The notes: a model not told the origin generated them from the sequence alone. A stretch of DNA of 64,000 nt from Kitasatospora gansuensis (GCF_014203705.1 NZ_JACHJR010000001.1:5580001-5644000), one strand, 5' to 3'; positions 1 to 8,885 are shown, numbered from the stretch's first letter. A program made the numbers and translations.

Positions 1-23
1 AGACGGACGGGGTTGGGTGCGCG

Positions 24-968
24 GTGCGTGATGCCAAGGAGCTGTACCGGCTGGAGCAGCAGGGCGTGGACGCGTTGGCCGCCGCGAAGGCCGAGGCCGG
101 TCCGGACGCCGCCGGGCTGGTGCTGCTGTACCACTTCGAGGGCTTCATGGACGCCGGTGAGGCCGGCGGGCAGGTGGTCACCCACCTGCTGGAGCAGGGC
201 TCCCCGCAGGTGGTCGCCCGGTTCGACCACGACCGCCTGGTGGACTACCGGGCCCGGCGCCCCGCGATGACCTTCGACCGCGAGCGCTGGACCTCGTACG
301 ACCCGCCGGAGATCCTGCTCCAGCTGGTCCGGGACGCGGTGGGCACCCCGTTCCTGCTGATCACCGGCCCGGAGCCGGACACCGAGTGGGAGCTGTTCGC
401 GGCCGCCGTACGGGAGTTGGTGGACCGCTTCGAGGTGCGCCTCGCGGTCGACTTCCACGGCATCCCGATGGGTGTCCCGCACACCCGCCCGGTCGGCCTC
501 ACCCCGCACGGCACCCGGCTCGACCTGGCCGCCGGGTACCCGAAGTGGTTCGACCAGGCCCAGGTGCCCGGCAGCGCCCAGGCGTTGCTGGAGTACCGGC
601 TCGCCGAGTCGGGACACGACGTGCTGGGCTTCGCGGTGCACGTGCCGCACTACGTGGCGCGCTCGCCGTACCCCGCCGCCGCCGTGCTGATCCTGGAGGC
701 GGTGCAGTCCGCCAGCGGGCTGGTGCTGCCCGGCACCGAGCTGCGCGACCGGGTCGGCGAGGTGTACGCGGACATCGAGGAGCAGCTGGCCCAGGGTGAC
801 GGCGAGCTGAGCTCGGCGATCCGGGGCATGGAGAGCCAGTACGACGCGGTGGCCGGGGCCGGGGACCGGGAGAGCCTGCTCGCGGAGAGCAGCGACCTGC
901 CGTCGGCGGACGAACTCGGGCGCCGGTTCGAGGAGTTCCTGGCCGAGCACGAGCGCGGCGCGGAGTAG
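24..968 (+). CDS. PAC2 family protein
   Basis: This 314-residue protein has the proteasome-assembly-chaperone 2 (PAC2) fold of actinobacterial proteins of about 300 residues. Visible family features are an early hydrophobic strand with a YHFEGFMDAG segment (about residues 35-45), a central LLITGPEPD stretch (about 110-118) and an acidic C-terminal helix. The family is linked by homology to proteasome assembly in eukaryotes; its bacterial role is unsettled. The GTG start is accepted because the protein already has normal family length, although only 23 bases upstream are visible. The stop overlaps the GTG of the next gene by one base, so the two are probably co-transcribed. Confidence 0.8.
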   Translation: MRDAKELYRLEQQGVDALAAAKAEAGPDAAGLVLLYHFEGFMDAGEAGGQVVTHLLEQGSPQVVARFDHDRLVDYRARRPAMTFDRERWTSYDPPEILLQLVRDAVGTPFLLITGPEPDTEWELFAAAVRELVDRFEVRLAVDFHGIPMGVPHTRPVGLTPHGTRLDLAAGYPKWFDQAQVPGSAQALLEYRLAESGHDVLGFAVHVPHYVARSPYPAAAVLILEAVQSASGLVLPGTELRDRVGEVYADIEEQLAQGDGELSSAIRGMESQYDAVAGAGDRESLLAESSDLPSADELGRRFEEFLAEHERGAE

Positions 969-1825
969 TGCGGCAGGTCCTGACCGGTCTGCTCGGTTTG
1001 GCCCTGCTGACCGGCTGTGGCGCGGCCCAGGTCTCCCCGGTCCCGCCGGTGGCCGGCCCGTACGTGGCGTTGGGGGATTCGTACACGTCGGGCCCCGGCA
1101 TCGCGCCGCAGGCCGGGGATCCGGCCGGGTGCCACCGGTCGGCGGTCAACTACCCGGCGCTGGTGGCGAAGCAGCTCGGGGTGGCGGAGTTCACCGACGT
1201 CAGCTGCAGCTCGGCCACCACGGCCGACCTGACGGGGGCTCAGAAGCTGTCCGGCGGCGGGTCGAACCAGCCGCAGCTGGACGCGCTGTCGGCGGGCACC
1301 AAGCTGGTGACGGTCGGGATCGGCGGCAACGACGTCGGCTTCCTGGACGTGCTGAGCCGCTGCGCGATGGCCGGGCTGACCGGGTCGGGCTGCCGGAAGA
1401 CCTTCGAGTCGGCCGACGGGACGGACCAGGTGAGCCGGCGGATCACCACGGCGGGGGAGAAGCTGGGCGCGGTGCTGGCCGAGACCGGGCGGCGGGCCCC
1501 GGCGGCGAAGGTCCTGGTGGTCGGCTACCCGGCGCTCTTCCCGGCCGACCCGGCGGGCTGCGCCAAGACGCTCGGGCGGGCGGCCGCCGCGGCCGACGTG
1601 AGCTATCTGACCCGGAAGGCCGAGGAGCTGAACGCGGAGCTGAAGCGCCGGGCGGCGGCGGCCGGTGCCAAGTACGTGGACACCACGGTGGCCGGGCACG
1701 ACATGTGCGCGGCGCCGGACACCCGGTGGATCGAGCCGCCGTTCCCGGCGGAGGGGCTCACCCCGGTGCACCCGAACGCGGCGGGTCAGCGCGCGATGGC
1801 GGCGGCGGTGCTGGCGGCGCTGTGA
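968..1825 (+). CDS. Secreted SGNH/GDSL hydrolase, lipoprotein
   Basis: A 285-residue exported esterase or lipase of the SGNH family. The N-terminus is a signal peptide ending in the lipobox LLTGC (residues 13-17), so the mature protein should be lipid-anchored on the outer face of the membrane. Block I is GDSYTSG (nucleophile Ser), the block with catalytic Gly/Asn is GIGGND, and the His block is HPNAAGQ near the C-terminus. Several Cys residues may form disulphides. The GTG start overlaps the previous stop. Exact substrate cannot be read from sequence; streptomycete relatives act on acyl esters. Confidence 0.85.
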   Translation: MRQVLTGLLGLALLTGCGAAQVSPVPPVAGPYVALGDSYTSGPGIAPQAGDPAGCHRSAVNYPALVAKQLGVAEFTDVSCSSATTADLTGAQKLSGGGSNQPQLDALSAGTKLVTVGIGGNDVGFLDVLSRCAMAGLTGSGCRKTFESADGTDQVSRRITTAGEKLGAVLAETGRRAPAAKVLVVGYPALFPADPAGCAKTLGRAAAAADVSYLTRKAEELNAELKRRAAAAGAKYVDTTVAGHDMCAAPDTRWIEPPFPAEGLTPVHPNAAGQRAMAAAVLAAL

Positions 1826-1847
1826 CGGCGGCGCTGTGACGGCGGGC

Positions 1848-1886
1848 CCGGTGGCCGTGGATCAGGGCGTTGTCCACGGCCACCGG
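1848..1886. terminator. Bidirectional terminator hairpin
   Basis: A perfect 14-bp stem (arms 1848-1861 and 1873-1886) with an 11-base loop lies between the convergent GDSL hydrolase and nirD genes. There is no strong T tract, as usual for streptomycete terminators. Confidence 0.65.
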
Positions 1887-1900
1887 AGTCTGAGGCGGGC

Positions 1901-2248
1901 TCAGCCCAGCCGGACGGTGTGCACGGCGATCGCGACCGCCGGGTCGTCCAGGCACTCGCCGGTGCTGAGGTCGAACCGCTGCTTGAGCAGCGGCGAGGCG
2001 ACGTACACCCGGCCCTCGGCGGTGGAGCCGAGCAGGCCCCGGGAGAGTACGTAGGCGCCGGTGAACGGGTCCCGGTTGGCGACCGCGTAGAGGGTGCCCT
2101 GCCGGTCGGTGAAGACCGCGGCCTGGCTGCCGTCCGGGAGCAGGACGGCGACTCCCCGGCCCGGGGTGAGGCGGTCGCGGTCGCAGACCGCGACCCAGCC
2201 CTCGGGGGTCTGCAGTTCGACCCGGGCGGTGGCGGTGACGGTGGTCAT
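1901..2248 (-). CDS. nirD: Nitrite reductase (NADH) small subunit NirD
   Basis: A 115-residue Rieske-fold small subunit of assimilatory NADH-nitrite reductase, which with NirB reduces nitrite to ammonium in the cytoplasm. The sequence shows the NirD pattern (GWVAVCDRDRL at the start, then AVFTDRQGTLYAVANRDPFTG). It lacks the paired Cys-His ligands of true Rieske proteins, as expected for NirD, which carries no cluster. The ATG overlaps the nirB stop as ATGA, indicating translational coupling. A hairpin just downstream ends the operon. Confidence 0.92.
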   Translation of the reverse strand: MTTVTATARVELQTPEGWVAVCDRDRLTPGRGVAVLLPDGSQAAVFTDRQGTLYAVANRDPFTGAYVLSRGLLGSTAEGRVYVASPLLKQRFDLSTGECLDDPAVAIAVHTVRLG

Positions 2249-4869
2249 CGGATCTCCAGGAGGTCGGCGGAGAGGGTGGCGAGCAGGTCCTCGGCGGTGG
2301 CCAGCACGCCGAGGTCGGGCTTGACCTGGTCGCGCTCGGGGGTGAACCGGATGCTCGGGTCCGGCACGCCGGGGGCGTTGACGAAGGAGACGAAGCGCTG
2401 CAGACGGTCCTGGTCGGCCAGGGTGGCGGCCCACTCGTCCTGGTAGTCCGTCACGTGATTGGCCATCAGGGCCTCCAGGTCGGCGGCGAGGCCGAGGCTG
2501 TCCTCGACCACCACCTGCCGGACGTGCTCCAGGCCGCCGTCGATCCGCTCCAGCCAGGCGGAGGTGCGCTCCAGGCGGTCGGCGGTGCGGATGTAGAACA
2601 TCAGGAAGCGGTCGATCAGCCGGATCAGTTCCTCGTCGGTGAGGTCCTGGGCCAGCAGGTCGGCGTGCCGGGGGGTGGCACCGCCGTTGCCGCCGACGTA
2701 CAGGTTCCAGCCGTTCGAGGTGGCGATCACGCCGAAGTCCTTGCCCCGGGCCTCGGCGCACTCGCGGGCGCAGCCGGAGACCGCCGACTTGAGCTTGTGC
2801 GGCGAGCGCAGGCCCCGGTAGCGCAGCTCCAGGTGGATCGCCATCGCCACCGAGTCCTGCACGCCGTACCGGCACCAGGTGGACCCGACGCAGGACTTGA
2901 CGGTGCGCAGCGACTTCCCGTACGCGTGTCCTGACTCGAAGCCGGCCGCCACCAGGCGGGCCCAGATCAGCGGCAGCTGGTCGACGGCCGCGCCGAACAG
3001 GTCGATCCGCTGGCCGCCGGTGATCTTGGTGTAGAGCCCGAAGTCCCGGGCCACCTCACCGATCACGATCAGCTTCTCGGGGGTGATCTCGCCGCCCGGG
3101 ATGCGCGGGACGACCGAGTAGGAGCCGTTCCGCTGGAGGTTGGCCAGGAAGTGGTCGTTGGTGTCCTGGAGCGCGGCCTGCTCGCCGTCCAGGATGTGCC
3201 CGGAGGCGGCCAGCTCGGGGGCCAGCGAGGCGATGATCGAGCCGACGGTGGGCTTGCAGACCTCGCAGCCCTCGCCCGCCAGCCGGCCGTGCTCGGCGAG
3301 CAGCTGACGGTGCGTCGCGATCCGCTTCACCCGGACGATCTCGTACAGCTCGGCGCGGGTGTGCGCGAAGCAGGGGCAGAGGCCCTTGTCGACCTCGACG
3401 CCGCTGGCCTCCAGCTCGTCGGTGACGATGGTGGAGAGCAGCTTGAGGCAGGAGCCGCAGCCGGTGCCAGCCTTGGTGCACTTCTTTACCTCGGGCACGG
3501 TGCCGCACTGGTGGTCCGTCACCGCCGCCCGGACGGCGCCCTTGGTGACGTTGTGGCAGTTGCAGACCACCGCGTCGTCGGGCAGCGCCGAGCTGCCGAG
3601 CGAGACCGGTGCGCCCAGGCCGGCCGGGAGCACCAGGGACTCGGCCGGGACGGGCAGCGGGGTGCCGGTGCCGGTCAGCGGGCGGAGCGAGGAGTACGCC
3701 TCCGCGTCGCCGACCAGGATGCCGCCGAGCAGCGCGCCCTCGGCGGTGACCACCAGCTTCTTGTAGATGCCGGAGCGGGAGTCGGAGTAGACCACGTCGA
3801 GCGCGCCCGGGGTGGTGCCGAAGGCGTCGCCGAAGCTGGCCACGTCCACGCCGAGCAGCTTGAGCTTGGTGGAGAGGTCGGCGCCGGTGAACTCCTTGGC
3901 GGCCTGCCCGGCGAGCTGGTGCGCGACGGTGGTGGCCATCTCGTAGCCCGGAGCGACCAGGCCGTAGACCCGGCCGTCCACCGCGAGGGCGCACTCGCCG
4001 ATCGCGTAGACGGCCTCGTCGGAGGTGCGGCAGAGCGCGTCGACCGCGATGCCGCCGCGCTCACCGACCGTCAGACCGCAGTCCCTGGCCAGCTGGTCGC
4101 GCGGGCGGACGCCGGCCGAGAAGACCACCAGGTCGGTGTCGATCTGCTCGCCGTTGGTGAAGGTCATCCCGCTGGCGGCGCCCTCGGTGACCACGATCGC
4201 GTTGGTGCCGACCCCGGTGTGGACGGTGACGCCCATCTCCTCGATGGTCCGCCGCAGCGCTTCGCCGCCGCCCTCGTCCACCTGGACGGGCATCAGGCGC
4301 GGCGCGAACTCCACCACGTGGGTCTCCAGCCCGAGGCCCTTGAGCGCACCGGCCGCCTCCAGACCGAGCAGCCCGCCGCCGACCACCGCGCCGACCTTGC
4401 GGTCCGCCGCGTACGCCTCGATCGCGTGCAGGTCCTCGATGGTGCGGTAGACGAAGCAGCCGTCGGCGTCCTTGCCCTGGACCGGCGGGACGAAGGGGTA
4501 CGAGCCGGTGGCCAGCACCAGGGTGTCGTACGCCACGGTGTGCCCGGCGGCGGTGGTGACGGTCCGTCCGGCCCGGTCGACCTCGGTGACCGGCGAGTTC
4601 AGGTGCAGCTCGAAGCCGTGGGCGTCCAGGAAGCCGGGCTCGCCGAGCAGCAGGTCCTCCGGGGTCCTGCCCGAGAAGTACGAGGTCAGCGCGACCCGGT
4701 CGTAGGCCGGGCGGGGCTCCTCGGCGAGCACGACGACGCGGAAGCGGTCGGCGGCACCGGTGTCGGCCAGGGCTTCCAGGAAGCGGTGGCCGACCATGCC
4801 GTAGCCGACCAGGACGACGGTGGGCTTGGTGGTGGTCATCGGGCTGGCCTTCATCTGGTTGGTCGTCAT
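2245..4869 (-). CDS. nirB: Nitrite reductase (NADH) large subunit NirB
   Basis: About 874 residues, the usual NirB length. Domains in order: FAD/NAD(P)-binding oxidoreductase (about 15-310, starting VVLVGYGMVG); BFD-like [2Fe-2S] regions (CNCHNV, then CTKAGTGCGSC, then a second Cys-rich stretch CPCF and GCEVC); a ferredoxin-like half domain; and the sirohaem/[4Fe-4S] domain with CVGSTWC and GCAREC. It transfers electrons from NADH to nitrite at sirohaem. The chosen ATG forms ATGA with the upstream stop and has GGAGGG 8 bases before it. An internal ATG at 4839 (AAGG, 8-base spacing) would give 864 residues and cannot be excluded. Confidence 0.93.
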   Translation of the reverse strand: MTTNQMKASPMTTTKPTVVLVGYGMVGHRFLEALADTGAADRFRVVVLAEEPRPAYDRVALTSYFSGRTPEDLLLGEPGFLDAHGFELHLNSPVTEVDRAGRTVTTAAGHTVAYDTLVLATGSYPFVPPVQGKDADGCFVYRTIEDLHAIEAYAADRKVGAVVGGGLLGLEAAGALKGLGLETHVVEFAPRLMPVQVDEGGGEALRRTIEEMGVTVHTGVGTNAIVVTEGAASGMTFTNGEQIDTDLVVFSAGVRPRDQLARDCGLTVGERGGIAVDALCRTSDEAVYAIGECALAVDGRVYGLVAPGYEMATTVAHQLAGQAAKEFTGADLSTKLKLLGVDVASFGDAFGTTPGALDVVYSDSRSGIYKKLVVTAEGALLGGILVGDAEAYSSLRPLTGTGTPLPVPAESLVLPAGLGAPVSLGSSALPDDAVVCNCHNVTKGAVRAAVTDHQCGTVPEVKKCTKAGTGCGSCLKLLSTIVTDELEASGVEVDKGLCPCFAHTRAELYEIVRVKRIATHRQLLAEHGRLAGEGCEVCKPTVGSIIASLAPELAASGHILDGEQAALQDTNDHFLANLQRNGSYSVVPRIPGGEITPEKLIVIGEVARDFGLYTKITGGQRIDLFGAAVDQLPLIWARLVAAGFESGHAYGKSLRTVKSCVGSTWCRYGVQDSVAMAIHLELRYRGLRSPHKLKSAVSGCARECAEARGKDFGVIATSNGWNLYVGGNGGATPRHADLLAQDLTDEELIRLIDRFLMFYIRTADRLERTSAWLERIDGGLEHVRQVVVEDSLGLAADLEALMANHVTDYQDEWAATLADQDRLQRFVSFVNAPGVPDPSIRFTPERDQVKPDLGVLATAEDLLATLSADLLEIR

Positions 4870-6152
4870 CGGGAGGGCCCTCCGGGGGTTGTGCTCCGGG
4901 TGGTGAGCAGGTGGAGCGGGTGGGCGGAGAGGGCCTCGTCGCCCTCCCAGGTGTGGGCGAGTTGCCCGACGGTGTCGAGATCGCCGAGCAGGACGCCGCC
5001 GACCAGCCGGTCGCCGGTCTCGTCCCGGCGGACGATCACCTTGCGGTAGCTGCCCCGGCCGGCGTCGGCGAGGCGGACCACCCGGTCCTCGGGGCTGGGG
5101 CTGGTGACGCCGAAGGCGGCGATGTCCAGCGGGCCCCGGGCGGGGGTGGCGGCCAGCGTGAGGCGGGTGAGCAGCCGGCTGCCCCGGTAGACGGCCGGCC
5201 GGCCGGTGAGCACCTGGGCCAGCACGTCGGCCTGCTCGAAGGCGGGCCCGGCCAGACCGTAGACGGTGCCGTCGTGCTCGGCGCAGTCGCCCAGCGCGTG
5301 GATGTGCGGGTCGTCGGTGCGCAGCAGGTCGTCGACCAGCACGCCCCGGCGGACCTTGATCCCGGCGGCCTGCGCCAGTCCGGTCCTGGGGCGGACGCCG
5401 ACCGCGATGACCAGCAGGTCGGCCTCCAGCCGGAAGCCGTCGGCCAGTTCGACCCCGGTGACGGCCCGGTCGGTGGTGAGCACCGAGCGGACCCGGCACT
5501 CGGTGTGCACCTCGACGCCCAGCTCGGTCAGATGGGCCCGGAGCAGCTCGCCCGCCTCCGGGTCGAGGTGACGCTCCAGCAGGTGCTCGCCCTGGTGGGC
5601 CAGCACCACCGGGATGCCGCGCGCGGCCAGCGCCCGGGCGGCGCTCACCCCGAGCAGTCCGCCGCCGACCACCACGGCCTGCCGGGTTCCGGGCAGCCGG
5701 GCGTCGATGTCGGCGCAGTCCGCCATGGTGCGGAAGGCGAAGACCCCGGCGGGGAGTTCGTGGCGTTCGCGGCCCGCGAGGGAGTCGTCGAACAGGCCGC
5801 GCAGCGGGGGCAGCACCGGGTTGCTCCCGGTGGCCAGCACCAGGTCGCCGTACCCGAGCTCCGCGCCGTCGTCGCACAGCACCCGGCGCTGCTCGCGGTC
5901 GATCCGCACCGCCCGGGCCCGGCGCCGCTCGACCGTCGCCGGCAGCGCGGCCAGCTCGGCGATCTCCGGCGCGTACCGCCCGGCCAGCACCTCGGCGAGC
6001 AGCACCCTGTTGTACGGGCGGTGCTCCTCCTCGGCGAGCAGCAGCACCTCGCGCCCGCCGTGCAGCGCGAGCTGCTGGGCGAGTCGGTGACCGGCCATAC
6101 CTGCGCCGACCACGACCACTCGGGAATCGGTTGCCGTCATGCCGATGAGCAT
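4866..6152 (-). CDS. NAD(P)/FAD-dependent oxidoreductase of the nitrite/nitrate reductase cluster
   Basis: A 428-residue pyridine-nucleotide-disulphide oxidoreductase with an N-terminal FAD dinucleotide fold (VVVVGAGMAGHRLAQQL) and a second NAD(P) fold (AVVVGGGLLGVSAARAL). It resembles the N-terminal half of NirB but has no Fe-S or sirohaem domains. It is first in the operon before nirB and nirD with ATGA overlap, which suggests it passes electrons to nitrite or nitrate reductase; that role is inference. Start is ATG at 6152 or 6140; neither has a clear ribosome site, so a leaderless or near-leaderless message is possible. Confidence 0.8.
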   Translation of the reverse strand: MLIGMTATDSRVVVVGAGMAGHRLAQQLALHGGREVLLLAEEEHRPYNRVLLAEVLAGRYAPEIAELAALPATVERRRARAVRIDREQRRVLCDDGAELGYGDLVLATGSNPVLPPLRGLFDDSLAGRERHELPAGVFAFRTMADCADIDARLPGTRQAVVVGGGLLGVSAARALAARGIPVVLAHQGEHLLERHLDPEAGELLRAHLTELGVEVHTECRVRSVLTTDRAVTGVELADGFRLEADLLVIAVGVRPRTGLAQAAGIKVRRGVLVDDLLRTDDPHIHALGDCAEHDGTVYGLAGPAFEQADVLAQVLTGRPAVYRGSRLLTRLTLAATPARGPLDIAAFGVTSPSPEDRVVRLADAGRGSYRKVIVRRDETGDRLVGGVLLGDLDTVGQLAHTWEGDEALSAHPLHLLTTRSTTPGGPSR

Positions 6153-6182
6153 GATTCGGCGGTGTTACCCGGCCGGGGCCGC

Positions 6183-6190
6183 GCTGTTTC
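6183..6190 (-). promoter_or_regulatory. GAAACAGC element, possible GlnR half-site
   Basis: On the minus strand, GAAACAGC lies about 35 bases upstream of the nir operon start, with GTAAC closer to the gene (6165-6169) and a GTTCC-N6-GAAAC arrangement. The same octamer precedes the nitrate reductase and chelatase genes. GlnR sites in Streptomyces are built from GTnAC and GAAAC half-sites with 6-base spacers. Confidence 0.4.
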
Positions 6191-6274
6191 ACGGGCGGAA
6201 CTTCGACCTCAAACGGCCGGGCGGGAGGGTGTGAGCCCTTCGGGCGGCTACCCGTCGCCCACCTGCGCAACGCG

Positions 6275-6601
6275 ATGTGCCACCGCCCGCCGCACACGGG
6301 CTTCGAGATCCGCACGGTGGCTGACGGACCGGTGACCACGATGGGCATCTCCCGGCAGAGCGTGCAGCGGATCGCCGACCTGCTGGTCGCGGACGGCCTG
6401 GCCGAGTACCGCCCCAACCCGGCACACCGCCGGGCCAAGCTGCCCGCCCCGACCGAGGCGGGCCTCGCGGCCGTCCGCCGGATCACCCCGGGCCGCGCGG
6501 AGCTCGCCGCCCGGCTCAGCGAACTCCTGGGCGGCGAGGCGGAGTTCCGCCGGGTGGCGGACACCCTGGAGCGGCTCGGGCAGGCCCTCGACCGGCTCTG
6601 A
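6275..6601 (+). pseudogene. MarR-family regulator, 5'-truncated remnant
   Basis: The reading frame encodes the second half of a MarR winged-helix regulator: recognition helix region GISRQSVQRIADLLVADGLAEY, wing, then the C-terminal dimerisation helices ending ADTLERLGQAL. MarR proteins normally have about 140-165 residues, with an N-terminal dimerisation helix of about 60 residues before this point. Here the first 25 residues (MCHRPPHTGFEIRTV...) do not resemble that region, and no ribosome site precedes the ATG. It is probably a decayed gene abutting the nir promoter. A short functional regulator remains possible. Confidence 0.55.
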
Positions 6602-6621
6602 GGGCCGGCTCTGATGCCGGG

Positions 6622-7611
6622 TCAGGCCAGGGCGCAGAGGGCGTCGAGCAAGGCGGTGAACGTCTGGTCGTCCAGCCCCTGCCGGAGGGTCGCGGCCTGC
6701 TCGGCCGGGGTGGCACCGAGCGTGGCCAGCAGCTCGGCCGCCGAGGGCCCGCCCGGCGTCGGGCTGTTTCCCTGGCGGGGGACGGGGCCGCTCCCGGCGG
6801 TGTTGTCCGCGGACAACATCCGTTCCTTGGCGACGCCGAGCAGCGCCCGTTCGTTCTCCCGCCTGGCCTTCTCGTCGCCCTTGAGCCTGGCTTCCAGGGC
6901 CAGCAGGTCACGGGCCGTCAGGGAGTCGTCCTCCTTGACGGCCCGGGCCAGCCGGCGGGCGTACCGCTCGGCCATCCGGCCCTCGATCAGCATCAGCTGG
7001 ATCTCCTCGGGCAGGGTGAGCAGGGCGATCTGGTTCCCGACCCAGGAGCGGTCCCGGCCCCGGCGGCGGGCCACCTCGGCGGCGTTGCCCTCGCACTCGT
7101 CCAGCAGGTGCTTGACGCCCCGGGCCCGCTCGATGACGTTGAAGTCCTCGCGGTCCTCGTTCTCCAGCAGGAGGTTGTCGATGAAGTCCGCGCGGCTGGC
7201 CGCGAGGTCGTCCCGGACCACGAAGTCGAGCTGCGCGAGACCCACCAGCAGGGCGGCCCGGTACCGGCGCTCACCGTTCAGGATGACGTACTCGGCCGCG
7301 CCCAGCTGCGGCGCGATGAGCGGCCACAGCCGCAGGTACGCCTCCCGGGTGACCGCCACGCAGGCGGTCAGCTGCCGCTGGGCGAGGCTGTTCCCGAGCG
7401 CGACCTGGGAGTCGTGGCTGCCGAAGTCGAGCCGGGGGTTGGTGGCGGCCGGTACGACCTTCGCCAGCTCGAGCCGGCGCAGCTCGTAGGCGGGGATCAG
7501 GCCCTCGGTGACGGCCTTGGCCTGGCCCCGCTCACTGCGGGAGCCGCGCGGGGCGCGGGGGCCGAGGCTGCCGAAGGCGCCGGTGCCGAGGCGGTCGGCG
7601 GTGCTGGTCAC
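6622..7611 (-). CDS. ParB/RepB-family partition protein
   Basis: A 329-residue ParB-type protein. It has the N-terminal ParB/Srx fold with the nucleotide-binding motif GERRYRAAL (about residue 113), a central helix-turn-helix (NAAEVARRRGRDRSWVGNQ, about 175-195) and a short C-terminal region. It is shorter and differently built than the chromosomal ParB of Streptomyces and sits as GTGA overlap after a ParA gene, the plasmid-type partition layout. An 18-bp perfect palindrome lies inside its own coding sequence (6801-6818), and a second one precedes the operon; both are candidate binding sites. Origin by integration of a plasmid partition cassette is inference. Confidence 0.85.
   Translation of the reverse strand: MTSTADRLGTGAFGSLGPRAPRGSRSERGQAKAVTEGLIPAYELRRLELAKVVPAATNPRLDFGSHDSQVALGNSLAQRQLTACVAVTREAYLRLWPLIAPQLGAAEYVILNGERRYRAALLVGLAQLDFVVRDDLAASRADFIDNLLLENEDREDFNVIERARGVKHLLDECEGNAAEVARRRGRDRSWVGNQIALLTLPEEIQLMLIEGRMAERYARRLARAVKEDDSLTARDLLALEARLKGDEKARRENERALLGVAKERMLSADNTAGSGPVPRQGNSPTPGGPSAAELLATLGATPAEQAATLRQGLDDQTFTALLDALCALA
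6801..6818. repeat. parS-like palindrome, copy 1
   Basis: TGTTGTCCGCGGACAACA is a perfect 18-bp palindrome inside the parB gene. The same 18 bases recur at 8863-8880 upstream of parA. It resembles parS in size and symmetry but not the streptomycete chromosomal parS sequence. Confidence 0.6.
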
Positions 7612-8762
7612 GGGGCGATCCTCCGGGCGATCGTGCGCATGAGCTCGGCCTGCTCACTGTCGGGCGCGTGGGTCAGCAGCGGGAGCTTCATCCGGACGGC
7701 CTCGCGCTGGTCCTTGAGGTCGGGGACGACGGCGAGCACCGGCGGCGTGCCGATCGACTCCCAGCCCTCCAGGGCGGATTTGACGACGAAGCCCTTGCGG
7801 GAGTCGAAGAGGTTGACGATGAAGCCGAGGTCGGCGATGTCGATGTCGAGGTCGTCGCAGAGCGAGTCGATCTGCTCGCGGAGCAGCTCGTAGGCGTCGG
7901 CCGAGGAGTCCTCCGCCTGGACCGGGATGATGATGCCGGAGTCGGCCGCGTCCTCCGCTTCGCGGGTGCGGACGTAGTAGAGCGCGGTGTCCATGGCGTA
8001 GCCGAGGCTGGGCGGGCAGTCGACGATGACGAAGTCGAAGTCCCGCTCGAGGTCGGCGAGCGCCTTCTCGAGGGCGCTCTCCTTGACCCGGACGGTGCGC
8101 GAGGTGACCAGCTTGGCGTCCAGCAGGAAGCCGTCGGTGCAGGCCGGCAGGAGGTGCAGCCGGCCGCCGAGGCCCTCCCCGTCGATCCGGATCAGGATGC
8201 TGCGCAGGTCGTGCTCGCCCTCCCCGACCATGACCTTGGTGAGGCTGCAGCCCTTGATCGGGACGTGGCGGTGGCCGAGCTGCTTGGTCAGATGGCCCTG
8301 CGGGTCGAAGTCGACTAGGCAGACCCGGAAGCCCGTCTCGGCGAGGGCGGCGGCGATCCCGGCGGCGAGCGCGGTTTTGCCCACGCCGCCCTTCTGGTTG
8401 CCCAGCGCGATCCGGCGCGGGCCGAGGGCGGCCCGCCGACGCTGGGGGAGCGGGTGGCTGTCGAGCCAGAGCCGGATCGACTGGGCGAGGCCCTGGGTGT
8501 ACTGGATGCCCCGCTCGGAGCAGTCCGCCCGGAAGCCCCGGTACAGCTCGGAGGGGACGTGGGTGGAGAAGGAGGTACCGCGGGTGGTGTCGACGGGCGT
8601 GAGCGGTCCGGCGGTCCGACGCCACGCCAGGATGCCCTGGGTGACGGCGTCCTGGATGGCGACGCCGACGGTCGCGGCCCGGATCTTCAGCTCGCGCCTG
8701 AGCTGCGGGGGGAGCCTGGTGACGACCTTGTCCCGGTCGTCGGACGGACTTTGCACGGTCAT
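7608..8762 (-). CDS. ParA-family ATPase with N-terminal extension
   Basis: About 384 residues. An N-terminal region of about 115 residues that may bind DNA is followed by a ParA/MinD ATPase: deviant Walker A GNQKGGVGKTALAAG, Walker A' region CLVDFDPQGHLT and Walker B VIVDCPPSLG. Such extended ParA proteins are typical of plasmids and also repress their own operon. The ATG at 8762 is preferred over the GTG at 8852: the 90 bases between are AT-rich with poor third-position GC, look like promoter DNA, and directly follow a 26-bp palindrome. The parB GTG overlaps the stop. Confidence 0.85.
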   Translation of the reverse strand: MTVQSPSDDRDKVVTRLPPQLRRELKIRAATVGVAIQDAVTQGILAWRRTAGPLTPVDTTRGTSFSTHVPSELYRGFRADCSERGIQYTQGLAQSIRLWLDSHPLPQRRRAALGPRRIALGNQKGGVGKTALAAGIAAALAETGFRVCLVDFDPQGHLTKQLGHRHVPIKGCSLTKVMVGEGEHDLRSILIRIDGEGLGGRLHLLPACTDGFLLDAKLVTSRTVRVKESALEKALADLERDFDFVIVDCPPSLGYAMDTALYYVRTREAEDAADSGIIIPVQAEDSSADAYELLREQIDSLCDDLDIDIADLGFIVNLFDSRKGFVVKSALEGWESIGTPPVLAVVPDLKDQREAVRMKLPLLTHAPDSEQAELMRTIARRIAP

Positions 8763-8858
8763 GGGGGGAGTTAACCCCTGAGGCGCCGTCAGATCCCGCG
8801 ACACGACCGGAATGTACGAAATATCAATGATTGTCCGTTCTGTTCGGCCCACCCGCCG

Positions 8859-8884
8859 AGGGTGTTGTCCGCGGACAACACCCT
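8859..8884. repeat. parS-like palindrome, copy 2 (extended)
   Basis: The 18-bp palindrome at 6801 recurs here at 8863-8880 and is extended by four matching bases on each side to a perfect 26-bp palindrome. It lies about 97 bases upstream of the preferred parA ATG and two bases from the stop of the next convergent-side gene, so it could serve as centromere, autoregulatory operator or terminator. Confidence 0.6.
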
Positions 8885-8885
8885 G

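Noticed and set aside
4870..6564. Very long open frame running from nirB upstream through the oxidoreductase gene
   Set aside because: Arg/Pro/Gly-rich out-of-frame translation of the overlapping oxidoreductase gene; real nirB starts at 4869 or 4839.
8763..8852. 30-residue N-terminal extension of ParA from GTG 8852
   Set aside because: AT-rich codons with poor third-position GC; reads better as promoter DNA next to the palindrome.
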